64,000 nt of DNA from Agapanthus africanus (Eukaryota; Streptophyta; Magnoliopsida; Asparagales; Amaryllidaceae): positions 259,279,077-259,343,076 of the forward strand of contig CM057349.1 of NCBI GenBank assembly GCA_030015575.1, written 5' to 3'. The notes beneath the pieces are model-generated. The model was not told the DNA's origin and did not search any database. It saw only the letters and a program-made list of their open reading frames with translations. Position numbers and translations under genes: made by a program. Numbering within the stretch: position 1 is the first letter of the stretch; the number at the start of each line of letters is the position of its first letter. Below, piece by piece: positions 23,902 through 35,955 of this stretch.

Positions 23902-26900
23902 TGTCACGACCCGAAAGTACGGAACGTGACTGGCACTTAAATTACGAGACGTCTAAAGGCGTACCGTAACCTAAGTCAGCCAAAGCCCAGAAAATCTAAA
24001 CCAAAATCAAAAGAGAGTGAAGGAAAAACCTTTAATGAAAACGATTTTCAAATCAATTAAGTTGCAAGAATCCCTTTTTAAAAACATCATAAATTTCTGA
24101 AAATTTCGGCAGAGTCTCCCCTGTATTTTCTATCCCCCCAAAATGGGTACAACAAGATAATAAACCTGTAATCATAAAAATGGCATCCCCAAGCGGGAGC
24201 TAGCTCTTCGCCCAAGGCGGATCACAACCACATGCAATATAATAGCAATATCAAGAAAAGAGCATAAAAGAAACGCAAAATATCAGAAAACACAATGCCA
24301 GCTCAAGTGAGCTCGACCCAAAAGAAACCACAAATATACAAATCTCTCAGTCTCACCACTAGATCACATATACAATATAAAGTGGTAGATGGAGAATACT
24401 AGATACAATGATAAAGCAAAAAGAAATAAAGTGTGCTCGCAACCTACCTACGAGCGATGTCGCGAGTCTGAGCAAAAGGAGCTGATGATAGGATAGCCCG
24501 CCGCTACAAGGGTGACGGGTCTGACCTGCAAGATACTGTGGCACAACGGGGGTGAGTTGCCAGCTCGTGAGTACATATAACATCTAATAAGGCAATCGTA
24601 AGAATGCACGCAGTGCACCACAACATGCATGTCCATATGTGATATAATAGCTCTAGTATGCATGCACTTGTATGCAATGTCATTTCTAACTCTTTAAGTG
24701 TTTTAAATGCTAAGGGTACCGCGTTCTTAACTTTTAGAAAATGAATATCAGTATAATAGCTAAGTACCATCAAGAAATCATCTGAAAACCCGTGTCAAGC
24801 ATCGACACCAAATAGGAATCATATCTGTCTCAATATCGGGCTCGGTCAGTCCAGATCGGCCCATATCATCCAATCTCACGACAACGGTCGGTATCCTCCG
24901 GATATCCGCCGCGCCAGACATCACCGGTAGGTAGTCTTCCCCTGCCAGGCTCATCGTCTACATCTCGATCTTCTTGCCCCGGGGTACCATACCGGGCCCA
25001 CCATGTACCCGAGACGGTTCATCCACTCCTCGAATCGGGTCTCGAAATCCAACAGAAAACATGAAAACTCATGGTGGACGACACATACCTCACGAGAAAA
25101 CCGCAACTTTGTTTTAAAAATGATAAATATAAGCTTTTGTTAAATTCTTGCGGTTTTCCCCAAAAATCCAGAAATCGCAGCAAAACTGAAATCCTCAAGA
25201 AAATCATAATGTCCACATGTTATATATATGATAAATGTCTATGATATCAATGTATATGATGTGAGTTTTGGCTAGAAATCCATGTAAATATGTTGATAAT
25301 GCGAGGTATATGCATGCGATGCAATTTCATATATCAGGTATGAATGCAGGTGACGATATTAAGATAAACAGGTTCTATAGTGCACGTGGCATGGCAATTA
25401 CCAAAGGCGTGTGTGTCACATGAATGGTGCGCGTGCAACAGATGCCAATGGTAAGGTGTTCGTGTCCTACGAAATGATATCGCATAAGTATAGATGAATG
25501 TCCATGCAATCTAATATACTGTTCGCTATAAGGGTATGTAGTGTACATGAATGGATAAGCTAGCTAATAATATAAATCTTGCAAAAGTAGGGTAATCCTA
25601 ACTAGGGGGGCGTATCACGCCATCCAGACGATTCCCCCATAGATGAATACATCTACTCACCTGAATGCCTTGCTAATCCGATCCGACCACCGCCTTGCCT
25701 TTACGCGCCGTGTCCGATGTTTCCCCGACCGATCCTATATTTGCACAACACCAAGCATAAGATTACAAAACCTAAAACGATGCAAGTCACAATATACAAT
25801 TATCGATGCTCTCGAATTAAACATAGCATGCACTCGGTGCGCGGGAAAACGCACGAAAATCGCTAATCTTTAACTAGAATCGTCATTTCGGGGAAATCGA
25901 CAAAACTAAAACCCGACTAGACGAAACCCCACGTTCGCGCACTCTAATAGTCCTATACGAAGCTAATTATATCGCTAACATAACGCAATTTGATCGCATT
26001 CTAATTTTTGTAAAAATCTAGTAAGCAAATTTCAAACCGATTCGATACAAACGTCGCAATTTAACGATTTAGCGAGCGTAACCTTACGCAATTAATCACT
26101 CTAACCAACTAGGTAATCAAAGCCCTAACTTAATCCATCAACCATGCTTCAAACCCTAGTTCAACACCAAATCCCATTCTTGATTTTCATGAACAAGAAT
26201 TTACATCTAAATTAATACTTCAAAATTGAATTTTAGCACATATAACTACAAGTTAACAAACTAGTTTAGGATTTTACCTCACAAGTGATGATTCCTAGTT
26301 TGCACTAGCCTCCAAGACACCTCTTTTCTCCACCTTTTAAACAAATTAGGGTTTGGGAAGAAGTGGAATGGGATTTAGGTTAGAATTAGTGAAGAAAATT
26401 GTGTATTTTTGTGTATTTTTGTGTATTTTTGTTGATTTTTGAAGCAATTTTGAAGCAAGAAAGTGAGGGGAAAATGGTGTTTCCAGCAGTGAGCTCGGCC
26501 TGGAGGCAAGAGGAGGGTGGTGTGGGTTTTGTGTAGATGTTTCTAGGTCAATAAAACCCCTCAAGTCTCAATTAATGCTATTCACATCAAGCTTTTTACA
26601 AAAAACCCCATTTTACATCATTTTTTTCAAAATTTTCACACCATAAAACTAAAATGTTGCAAGTCATGATACAATTTTATTAACACCATATTTTAGCTTA
26701 TAAAGATTCCTAATTATGAAATTTACCTAATTAAATTTGTATTTATCACTAATTTAATGTATTTAAAAAGGCTTAAAATAATAATAAAAAAAATTAATTA
26801 CGAAATTTTTTTATTTAACTATAAAATTATAAGTGACATTTTAGTGACAAAATTATAGTAATATCTTATCTAAATTTTGTATAATTAGGTCTACAATGAA

Positions 26901-26986
26901 AAATACCTATTTTGACTTTTTACGGAAAAAGCCAAAAAATTAACCGATTACCGAAAAACTGCCTAAACGATTTTCGAAGGGTTACA
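23902..26986 (-). repeat. 5' LTR of D
   Basis: Nearly identical to 15837-18912. Near 26402 it has extra copies of a GTGTATTTTT unit compared with the 3' LTR. Candidate promoter arms lie at 25096-25106 and 25148-25158. The element's transcript would start in this copy and run leftwards. Confidence 0.95.
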
Positions 26987-26991
26987 CATAC
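26987..26991. repeat. Right TSD of D (CATAC)
   Basis: Exact repeat of 15832-15836. Confidence 0.95.
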
Positions 26992-27824
26992 CTCATTCAT
27001 ATGATATATTGCTACCTGAGGCACTGACACGGGCACATGAGATCACACTCGGGTTAGATATTACCCTAACCATTATTATAGGCTGCATGTTATTCATATA
27101 TTTGAGGATATATTATGATCATTGACCTAGGTTGCGTTATTTATGCGATTTCTGTGCGTAGATATTTTTCTATTCACGAGTTGGCAACTCACCCCCGTTG
27201 TGCCCCAGTTTCTTGCAGGTTTGCCGTGCAGGTTTCATTACGGCTTGCGGACATAGTTTCCTTCCGGTGATTTGCTAGTAGGTGGGTTTACTTGTATCGT
27301 ACCCCCATTATATAACTTGTATATTATTACTCTGTTGTATCTAGAAGTTCCATCAACCAAACATGTATTTATTTCAGAGATAGAGACCAGTGATGTTATT
27401 CTTTCGACCTTAGAGTCGCGCGTTTTATTTCCGTGGTTTTCTTGTGGTTTTGAGTTTTTGATCCTCGCCGTTGGCGTTGTATATTATATTGCTTGTGTGG
27501 TTGTGACCGTCGATTGACGAAGAGCTAGCTCCCGCTTGGGGATGCCTTTTATTGATTTCGTATACTATTCATGTTGTATCCCGTTTGGGAGCCAGTATTT
27601 ACAAAGGAGACTCTGCCGAAATTTTCGGGAAATATTGATGTTTTTTTAAAAAACCGCATAATTCGGCTTATGCTATTTAAACTACTTGTTTAAATTGGTT
27701 TTCCTTCACTCTACTACTTTTCTTGGTTTGGATTTCTGGGTTTTCGGCTTACTTAGATTACGTACGCCTCGAGACGATTCGTAGTTTAAGTGCCGGTCAT
27801 ATTCCGTACTTTCGGGACGTGACA
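26992..27824 (+). repeat. LTR of element C, part 2
   Basis: It continues the C LTR after D and ends GGACGTGACA at 27824. It is the reverse complement of the outer part of E's 5' LTR (31291-32037 and the start of 42437 onward), with clear but modest divergence. It ends against the E 3' LTR fragment rather than against a primer site. Confidence 0.87.
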
Positions 27825-28282
27825 GAGGGTGAGATGTGGGTGTGTGGGTTAGGGAAAAAGATAAATGTATTACCCCAACTCCCGTTAACACTAAATTTCA
27901 CCGAAAAAAAGCCTTTTTCTTCGATATTTTCTAAATCGTTTTGGCAAAAGATTTCATTTCAAAAGCCACATGATAAAATTTTATTTAAAGTTTTATGATG
28001 CATAAAATTTGTTTCAACTCATTCCAATTTGTAATTTTCCCCAATTAAATGTATTAGTGACGGCTTAAAATAATATTAAAATAATTAATTTTGGAAAAAT
28101 TTTCAGAAAATTTGAAATTTCACCAGTGGCTCAATAAACACCAAATACTAGCAATTTCATAGCTAGAATATGTATATTTAATTTTATAATAAAGATATTT
28201 GTATTTTGTCTTTTTACCGAAAACCACCTTATTTTACCGATTTTTTTCGAAATTTCACCGAAACGATTTTCAAAACGTTACA
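27825..28282 (-). repeat. 3' LTR of E, first 458 bp only
   Basis: Matches 45741-46199 with few differences and ends on the plus strand in AACGTTACA. The rest of this LTR is absent because C begins at the other side of 27824/27825. The break lies in GAGGGTGAG, in a GA-rich run. Confidence 0.85.
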
Positions 28283-28300
28283 ATCTTCCCCCCTTAAAGA
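28283..28300 (-). other. Polypurine tract of E
   Basis: Same tract as D (ATCTTCCCCCCTTAAAG on the plus strand), next to the LTR edge. Confidence 0.88.
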
Positions 28301-28932
28301 AATTCGGTCCCCGAATTTAAATTAAAACTCCCCCCAAATACTAAAACATTTAAGCAAAACCATCAAGTCGTCGGGGCTCCGAAATCATAAGTACATAAAA
28401 CGCATCATAGCGCAATGCATGCGCATGAGTAATGAGCAGATAACTCAAAATCAAAACTCCGTCAAGCATCCCGCAATTATCGGAGTCATGGTAAAGACAC
28501 AAATGTAAAATCCAATACAAAACCAATATGATATAACTCGAAACTATACACGTAAATATCAGGAGGAAATGCATGCCAAATCTTTTAAGTCGCTGTGCAA
28601 TGCGCATAACACTGCACAGCGGCGGACGTCTATCATAAGAAAATAACTATGTACATATATACCTTTGTTTGAAACGTACGTTCCGCCGTTTTGGGAAACA
28701 ATTTAAAAGGGTTTCCTTATTTTAAACATTTCGTGTCATATCAGACACGTAGGTAAATACTGAGACTATAGCTCGCTTTTTGGAATCCCCTTCGATAGCT
28801 ATTAACGCATGCAAAATATATTCAGGTACTGTCCTCTGACTAGTCCTGCTCAGTATGAAAACACATAGCAAATATCATAAAAACATACTTCTGTATAAGA
28901 AATCAATCCCAAAATACGCATATGAATACTAC

Positions 28933-29475
28933 GTGCGTCTGGTGCGCACGGAAATCAAAATCCATATATGTGCCATACATGCGCACAGAAACAACATCTA
29001 AGTGCATCGGGTGTGCACGAAACATCTGTCATGGGCAACGTGGGTGCCTGACAGCAAAATCAGGTGCATCTGACATGCACGAAGAATCTCGATTTAGTGC
29101 ATCTGGTGTGCACCGAAATCACTTCTCAAAACATGCGCTCAACATGCACGAAAATCAAAACCAGGTGCATTCATTATGCACGAAATCTTGAAATCCAATA
29201 TCAAGCGCCGAACATGCGCCAAATCCAATCAGGTGCACAGAGTGCACAAAACAAATATCGAACATCACAATCGAAATCGAAGTCCAGTGCATCTAAATGC
29301 ACAACATACATAACACTGCACTGCAAGCATATATGAACTATACCGAGTGCAAAACCAAATCGTATGCGTACATACGCACAAAATCAACTCAACTGTATGA
29401 AATCCATATAATCACAAACATGAGAAACCAAGGCATGAAAACTATCTCAAGTGCAACAACTGTGCAAAAATCGTA
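28933..29475. repeat. Array of 15-17 nt palindromic units (GTGCA...TGCAC)
   Basis: About a dozen units with arms GTGCA/TGCAC or GTGCG/CGCAC and a short variable centre. Clear ones are 28933-28949, 28970-28986, 29002-29018, 29064-29080, 29097-29113 and 29165-29181, each exactly 17 nt; shorter or weaker ones follow to 29475. Many are followed by GAAATC. Spacing is irregular (20-60 nt), so it is not a simple tandem repeat. D's coding region shows nothing like it. Confidence 0.8.
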
Positions 29476-30322
29476 AATACTCAGTAGGTGCAACCATGGT
29501 CCATGGAAACGATATCATGAAATTCAATCATCAAAACCAAATCATGCGAATAAATCACCAAAAACATCGAAGTCAATAATGGCGGAATAGTACCGCTCAA
29601 GCGCATCCTCTAAGAATCTCGACCAACTGTCGCGGTCACTAGTGGGACGTCTCATCGATGATCATGAACTCTGGCCTGCTGGTGTGCGTAACAATGACCA
29701 CTCCTGGGTCAAGGTCTTCACTGTGAATTACCAATCTCTCGGTCCATCGGCTCATCGGCCCTGTCAGGTGTGCTAACGGGGATGATCCCATTCTGGCACT
29801 TCTCTGGTCATCTCTCGATCAATCATCGCGACCACTCGTAAGACAGCATATCACTGGCGTCGGCCTCTGGCTCTCTGAATGTACGTGACACATCTGATCC
29901 TGGGTGCAAGTATCATTGCAGCAGTGTCCTGGAAGGAATCCTGCTCACGGTCTCTTCCATGTCTCGTCTTTGCCAACTGTCCGGAAGTCATCGTCCTTTC
30001 CTATATCTGCATCTTGCTCTGGAACGACTGTATACTCATCGCGACTCCTTCTGGAACGTAAATCCAAGTACCATGCCTCGGCATGCACATCGCATCTCTG
30101 ATGTCGGCGGAGTGGAACGTCGTCACATCTAGATCTTGTACGAACCACTTACTTCACTTTTCTCTAATGTCGTCTGCTTTGGACTCGTCTCGTCGCGGCT
30201 GCATGGACTGAGCTCCAACGGCTATCCTCGTATCGGGAGTCTCCCAAGAAATGCATCTCACCACCTAGCATCCGAATTAAGTCGAGCCATCCGATCGAGT
30301 CGTCAAAACCTCATAATCCCCC

Positions 30323-30560
30323 AAGAGCTCAACATCTTGGGCACAGTTTAATAGTATCGAGTACATACCACAGCATCGGTGGTCCAGCCGTAGAAGGGCA
30401 AACCCAAGCCTCACTAATGGCGCCGTGGAACTGCCGCAAACCCGAAGGTTTAAAGGCTTTCACACGGTCATTATGTCGAGTTAGGGTTTCATTTTTCTAG
30501 AGGGTCCATAGAATTGCCTGCATGCCCTTCCGAATACTTTAAACTTAGAATAATAGGTTT
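30323..30560 (-). repeat. Copia-leader-like block inside E
   Basis: The plus-strand sequence resembles 50004-50222 in H (same orientation) and, inverted, about 34745-34990 in G. Shared landmarks include AGAGCTCAACA, CCGTAGAAGGG, TATGGCGCCG-like text, GAGTTAGGGTTTC and CTAGAGGGTCCATAGAA. It is diverged, so the exchange is old. Either E acquired copia leader sequence or it carries the remains of a copia insertion. Confidence 0.7.
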
Positions 30561-31273
30561 CTGACATTCGATCGTCTCTGTCGACTCCCAACGTCTCCGC
30601 GTGAAGTCGTCTCTAGCTGGAATTAATCTATCTGATGACCTCTCATCGGGTAGGCGAACGAACCACATGTCCTAGTCATTCATCCTCGGGTGACTAGCGA
30701 CCTTCTATCATCTCTTAGTACAACCTGTACTGCAATAGCTCCAACATATGGGGCGATATCTCGTCGCTCGCAGCAACAACTGGCTCACTCGTCTGCACGC
30801 TGAACAGTGCCTCAATCATCATGAGTAAGCAATACACCAACGGTCATCAAAATCTGGCTGGCCTCTATCATTGGCTCAATCCTCTAAGGTCGATCAGCAC
30901 ATCCTAGTAACCTCATAAAGGCGATCCGCCAAACGCTCGTAGCGCGGAAACACAGTAAAAAGACACATCTCCGCAATCGTGTGTCGCCGGAATTTTGCCC
31001 TGGTCAGTCCTCGTTCGTGACGAGCTCGTGCTGACCGCAACTCTAGCTGTAGCTCTCCCTGCCCGTAATCGTGGCAGCAAAACCATAACTGGTACTGATG
31101 AGGCTAGATCGGAATGAATATAATACTGAGCAAAAAAATGTGCATCCTAAGGCTTCTTAAGTGGAGTAGCGTATCGTAAATATGCCGCGGAACATACCTA
31201 CGGTACGTCACTCTACTTTAGTCACCTATTCCATCAACCAAGGGTCATCCTACACTCCGAAGGTAAAACTTAA

Positions 31274-31286
31274 CGCTCTGATACCA
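31274..31286 (-). other. Primer binding site of E
   Basis: CGCTCTGATACCA four bases from the LTR edge at 31291, exactly as in D. Confidence 0.92.
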
Positions 31287-31290
31287 ACTT

Positions 31291-32037
31291 TGTCACGTCC
31301 CGAAAGTACGGAATATGACCGGCACTTAAACTACGAACGTCTCGAGGCATACGTAATCTAAGTAAGCCGAAAACCCTGAAATCCAAACCAAGAAAGGTAG
31401 TAGAGTGAAGGAAAACCAATTTAAAACAATTAGTTTTAATAGCATAAGCCGAATTATGCGGTTTTTTTTTAAAAAAACATCAAATATTTCCCGAAAATTT
31501 CGGCAGAGTCTCCTTTGTAAAAACTAGCCCCCAAACGGGATACAACATGAATAGTATACGAAATCAATAAAAAGGCATCCCCAAGCGGGAGCTAGCTCTT
31601 CGTCAATCGACGGTCACAACCACACAAGTAATATAATATACAACGCCAAGGGCGAGGATCAAAACTCAAAAGGAAACGCAAAACAACAAGAAATCTACAG
31701 AAATACAACGCGCGACTCTAAGATCGAAAGAATAACATCACTGGTCTCCATCTCAAAAATAAATACATGTTTGGTTGATGGAACTTCTAGATACAACAGA
31801 ATAATGATATACAAGATATAAAATGGGGGTACGATACAAGTAAACCCACATACTAGCAAATCACCCGAACGAAACTATGCCCGCAGAGCCGTAAAGAACC
31901 CTGTACGGCAAACCTGCAAGAAACTGGGGCACAACGGGAGTGAGTTGCCAACTCGTGAATAGAAAAACATCTACGAATAGAAATCGCATAAATAACGCAA
32001 CCTAGCTCAATGATCATAATATATCCTCAAATATATG
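31291..32037 (-). repeat. 5' LTR of E, inner part
   Basis: Starts TGTCACGTCCCG on the plus strand and is interrupted at 32037 by G. It matches part 2 of C in inverse. Confidence 0.9.
32033..32037. repeat. Left TSD of G (ATATG)
   Basis: ATATG before the LTR edge, repeated at 42432-42436. Confidence 0.92.
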
Positions 32038-34256
32038 TGTTAGTTATATGTATGCCCTAGAGGCCATTACTATACATAGGATGTATATTGTAGTGGATGC
32101 TTGGACATATATAGGGAGGACTTTCTTGCTCGACATGATAGTATGCTATCTGGTTGATCTTTACCTTAACGTGTATACTGATTGTCTCTCTGTTGCATGT
32201 TGGTAAAGCCCTTAGGATGTGTACTTGACTACCTGGACTGTGATGCGGATCATACTAGTGGGGACATGGTAGTCTATAAGTACATCCTTCAAAGTCCCTA
32301 GTCGTGGGTGTATCGTGACGGGGCATCGATATACCAGAGTAGACTAGCGTATACCTTCTCGACCCATACAGATGGGCGATGGATGATCCCATATCCATCG
32401 GTGTTTGACATCAGAGATGATATACGGGTGCTCAGTAGAGACTGGGTACACTGGACGGACTCGCCGAGAACTCCCAGATGGTATTATACCTCACGTCAGA
32501 TGGCAGTTCTCTGGTGACACTGGTACAGAGTAGTCTGTTGACCCGAGATCGTCATAGAGTCTTGTATGGTTCCCACTGTGCTTTGATTTCCATCTTACCA
32601 CGTCCAAGAGGGCGTGCAAAACGGTGGTTTTTGGGGACAGTCCCGAGTCACATGGAGGCAATGAGCGATAGGAGGGGATTCGTCTCTCCCGGTATAGGGA
32701 GTTGATGTTGCGCTGTGTTCAATTGGCTATAACAGGAAATCCCTGGCCAGGGTTGCTGAGATTTACTGGTAAGTGTTACCAGTAGTTTCTCGAATTGTTA
32801 TAGACCTCATATCGACACGACTTATCGAGCTATTGGGGTCTGACGTTTACCACCCCTAGGCGAGATATGCGACATATCAGACGATCAGACCGGACTGTAC
32901 GGTAGTGTTACTGGTTGGATTCACTGGAGTGTGAGCGGGCTTGCTTGTCGATCTTCAGATCGCTCAATACCCGGGTGGCCGTTACGTTTGGCAGACCGCT
33001 TGCGGCTTGTGGGTGTTTGATATGATCATCACCTGCTGCCGGCGTATTGACGAGTCTTTAGAGTCCTACACAGAGGTTTCCTGGTTCAAGCGAAACGAAA
33101 TAGGAGCGCATATGAGATATGTGCGGGACCGAGAATAATGCGTGTATGTGATACCGTATTCCATTCTCGCGATGAATGTATCGAAAGGTTGTATGCGATA
33201 TAACCTAGTTATCGAATCAAGGGTTGGTTCGATAAGCCGATACATTGTATACTAGTCGGTTGTGTGCGACATGACCGGATCATTGAATCAAGTGTTGATT
33301 TAATTATTTAATGCATAATTATATATTTGATATATTACTTTGCATTAACTAGTATCGGTTCACTTTAAATGGATTTTCTCACTCGGATGTGCGCATTGCA
33401 TATGCGATATGATTTTGTGCACTTGCTTGTATCATGTTTGATGATACATGCCTTTTGGTTAAGTGTAAAGAATTAAACCTTGGTTAATGAAATGGTTAGG
33501 GTTTACTATTTCCTTATTCATTTTATTCATTTATTTATTCTTTTTGAAAAAGAAAAGGAAATGAGAAAATGGTGGTTTGTTTTGTTTTGTTCATGAAGCT
33601 TCATGAAGACTTTGACCAAGTGACCATTTTGTCTCATGCTTAACCCTAACCATTCCATTAAACCATGATTAACTCTCTACACATTACCATGGTTAAGATT
33701 ATGATAAGAATGATTTTATTATTCTTATTATAATAACTTATCATAATTTTTACCTTCATCTTCTTCATCTTCTTCAATGAAGAAAAAGCTTTCTTCATCA
33801 ATGGTGATTGATGTATTTGAGTGAGAAATCCAATTCTAAAGTGAACCCAACTCCTATTTCTTCATCCTCTACCTCTTGCCAAGTATTAGAGTGTGTTTCC
33901 TTCATAAGTTTTCAAGACTTGGTGAAGTTGGAGCTTGATTTAGCGATGCCTCGACGTAGATCATCTTCGGCATGGACATCGATGACCTAGCCCGTCCATT
34001 CTCCGATGAAGCCGACGCTAGAGCCCGGGACTTGTTATGGACAGCGAGGAGACTTCATTGCGGAGCTATGGAGGTGGAGAACCGGATCTACAAAGGTTGT
34101 ATTTCCGTTCACTTAGTTAAAGTAGTTAACTAGTTGCTTTTTCGCCTAGACATCTAGCCAACGATCCGTACACTAGGGTTTCTCGGCACCATAATTTATG
34201 AAATTGGCATGGTTGATGCCTTGTGAGACCTCTTGAGAGTGCCTAGGAACCCTACA
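32038..34256 (+). repeat. 5' LTR of G
   Basis: Runs from TGTTAGTTATATG to AACCCTACA. The opening with ATGCCCTAGAGGC recalls LTR starts of Angela/BARE-type copia elements of grasses; that is recall only. Short frames inside (for example 32308-32517) recur in the other LTR and in decayed form in H. Confidence 0.94.
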
Positions 34257-34257
34257 G

Positions 34258-34270
34258 TGGTATCAGAGCC
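34258..34270 (+). other. Primer binding site of G
   Basis: TGGTATCAGAGCC one base after the LTR end. Confidence 0.93.
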
Positions 34271-34456
34271 TAGCTAGAGCCTTAGGCGAAGTCTAGACGG
34301 AATTTGAAACCCGATCGAACCCGAAACCCCAAATCAAAATTGCTCTCTGGAAATTTTCTAAAATCTGGGATTTTTCAACATTAAAAATATGCAGTAAAAT
34401 CAGCAGGTGATTCTAAGAGTTACTGTAAATTTCGATGCCCTAATTCCATTAAAGCG

Positions 34457-34501
34457 CCGCGTTTCCGCGGCACGAGCGTGGCTCGTGCGGCGGATCCGCG
34501 G
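34457..34501 (+). other. 45-nt GC-rich hairpin of G
   Basis: Two 21-nt arms (34457-34477 and 34481-34501) pair at 18 of 21 positions around the loop GTG. J has a hairpin of the same total length, arm length and loop size at 60116-60160 but with a largely different sequence. Confidence 0.82.
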
Positions 34502-35132
34502 CCTGTTTGTCGTTTTATGAGTTGAAGTTTGCACAGTAACTCCTATTTAACAGTGCTGGTTTTCCTGGGTATTTTTAATATTTTTTCCAGAGTTTTAATT
34601 TTCAGGGTTGTTTTGGGGATTCGAATGTTCGATCGGATTATCAGATTTTGTCTATGTGGCTTTCCGGATAAATTTTAGAATATGTTAAAAAGTTCGACCG
34701 GATATAAATACCCAATTTTTCCCCTGCCGGGAAATTTCTAAGTGTTGGATTTTTCCGTAGTTTGACGACGTTCTAAGTAGTGCAAGTAACGCGATGGACC
34801 CTCTAGAAGACAACAAACCTTAACTCGATTATGTGACCGTCTTGAACTGCCCTTTGAACCTTCGGGTTTGGGGCAGTACGGCGTGCCACATGTGAGGCGT
34901 TGGCTTGACCCTTCTACGGCTGGACCGTTGGTACTGAGGCACGAACGGAATGTTGTTAGACTTATTTCATGTGTTGAGCTGTATCGGGAAAACTTGGGTG
35001 TTCGATTGTTCGATCGGAAAGTTTGACATTTTCTATTTATCCGGAATGGGATACAATAATTGGAATTCACAATAAGTTATGAGATAACTGAATGAATGTT
35101 ATAAACATAGCAGTTTAGTCTCACTTGATCGG

Positions 35133-35171
35133 TTGCCACGGAATTTTGATGTGATCAAAAGTCCGTCGCAA
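35133..35171 (+). other. Hairpin after TTGATCGG in G
   Basis: Successive stems TTGC/GCAA, ACGGA/TCCGT and TTTTGAT/ATCAAAA close on loop GTG. It directly follows TTGATCGG, the same anchor that sits inside the nested stem of A, B and J. H has the same hairpin at 49808-49847 (minus strand) with a different loop. Confidence 0.8.
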
Positions 35172-35824
35172 TCACGTAGCGTACGCGGATACTCGCCGGG
35201 TAAACTTAATAGACAGCCTCACCCCATAGCCCCGACCAAGTGACTGTAGGAGAACCCCGTCGCCGAAAGCATCTGTTCGGGTGCTCCCGGTAGCGGTGTT
35301 CCGCCTTGGTGCACTTCGTCGACGGTATCGGGGGTGCGGCCGCCTACTAAAGTTTGCGACGAGTATTCGATCAGGATGTCGGGAATCTTGTTGAATTACT
35401 CGACTTGATATTGAAAAGAGTTTTCGATAATGAGACTAAAATACGGGGTTTATAATTGTTAGGCATGTGATGTCTAAGTAATTCATTTGGTCAGGCATGC
35501 GATGTCTGAGGTGGTTGCGGATTCCAACTGTTGTAGTTTTACACTTTCTTTTCTGTGACCGTAAGTGTAATATGTGATATCGCCGGTTTCGTTGCTATAT
35601 GTCAACGACAATTGGGATGCGCATATTTACTTACGTTGATGACATGTGATGTTATGTGTTGCTGGATATGTTATATTGGATCGTCGTGTTTGAATAGCCG
35701 GGGGTTTTTATGTGAGATGAGTGTTTTTCATTTTCATTCATGTAAAAACTTGTATGTAATATTCTTTTATTGGGGCGCTTCCAGGTTGCGGAAGTTGTCA
35801 CCGTTTGTATATTATTTACTTTTC

Positions 35825-35955
35825 CGCACTAGGATAGACCCAAGGAGAAGGGCACAAGTAACCGGGTTCTGGAGTCCAGTGGGAGACCAACTCGAGGAGT
35901 CGAGTCCGGGTCTCCTAACTCCAGAATTGGTAGGGTTGCTTGCCGCTCTCGTAGG
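35825..35955 (+). other. Single-unit structured domain of G
   Basis: CAAGTAACC (35855-35863) pairs with GGTTGCTTG (35934-35942). GGTTCTGGAG (35865-35874) pairs with CTCCAGAATT (35919-35928). Inside, GGAGACC faces GGTCTCC and ACTCG faces CGAGT. Type I elements have two such units; the stem that is TCTAGAG/CTCTAGA in A is TCTGGAG/CTCCAGA here, a compensated change. Confidence 0.82.

Larger units (their letters stand above)
15837..26986 (-). mobile_element. Element D: intact Ty3/gypsy chromovirus (Tekay/Del-like)
   Basis: A complete 11.15 kb element: LTRs of 3076 and 3085 bp, primer site, one uninterrupted 1582-codon gag-pol frame, polypurine tract and a perfect 5-bp TSD (CATAC). The LTRs differ by roughly 40 substitutions by eye plus a small length change in a GTGTATTTTT repeat. 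It sits inside the LTR of C, which it cuts in two. All catalytic signatures are present, so it may be autonomous. The chromodomain-like tail and long LTRs point to the Tekay/Del lineage; the lineage call is by recall. Confidence 0.96.
28301..31273 (-). other. Internal region of E, no coding capacity found
   Basis: About 3 kb. The short frames present (for example 28350-28607, 29945-30148) have no family resemblance I can name. It holds a palindrome array (28933-29475) and a block shared with copia leaders (about 30323-30560). The last 130 nt before the primer site match D. For the remainder (29500-30300 and 30600-31130) I see nothing recognisable. Confidence 0.75.

Noticed and set aside
28933..29475. 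Possible CRISPR array
   Set aside because: Units are 15-17 nt, imperfect and irregularly spaced, in a plant retroelement; spacers are not of uniform length.
34738..35070. 110-codon minus-strand frame in the leader of G
   Set aside because: It is antisense to the element, without motifs, and overlaps the block shared with H and E, where the frame is not kept.
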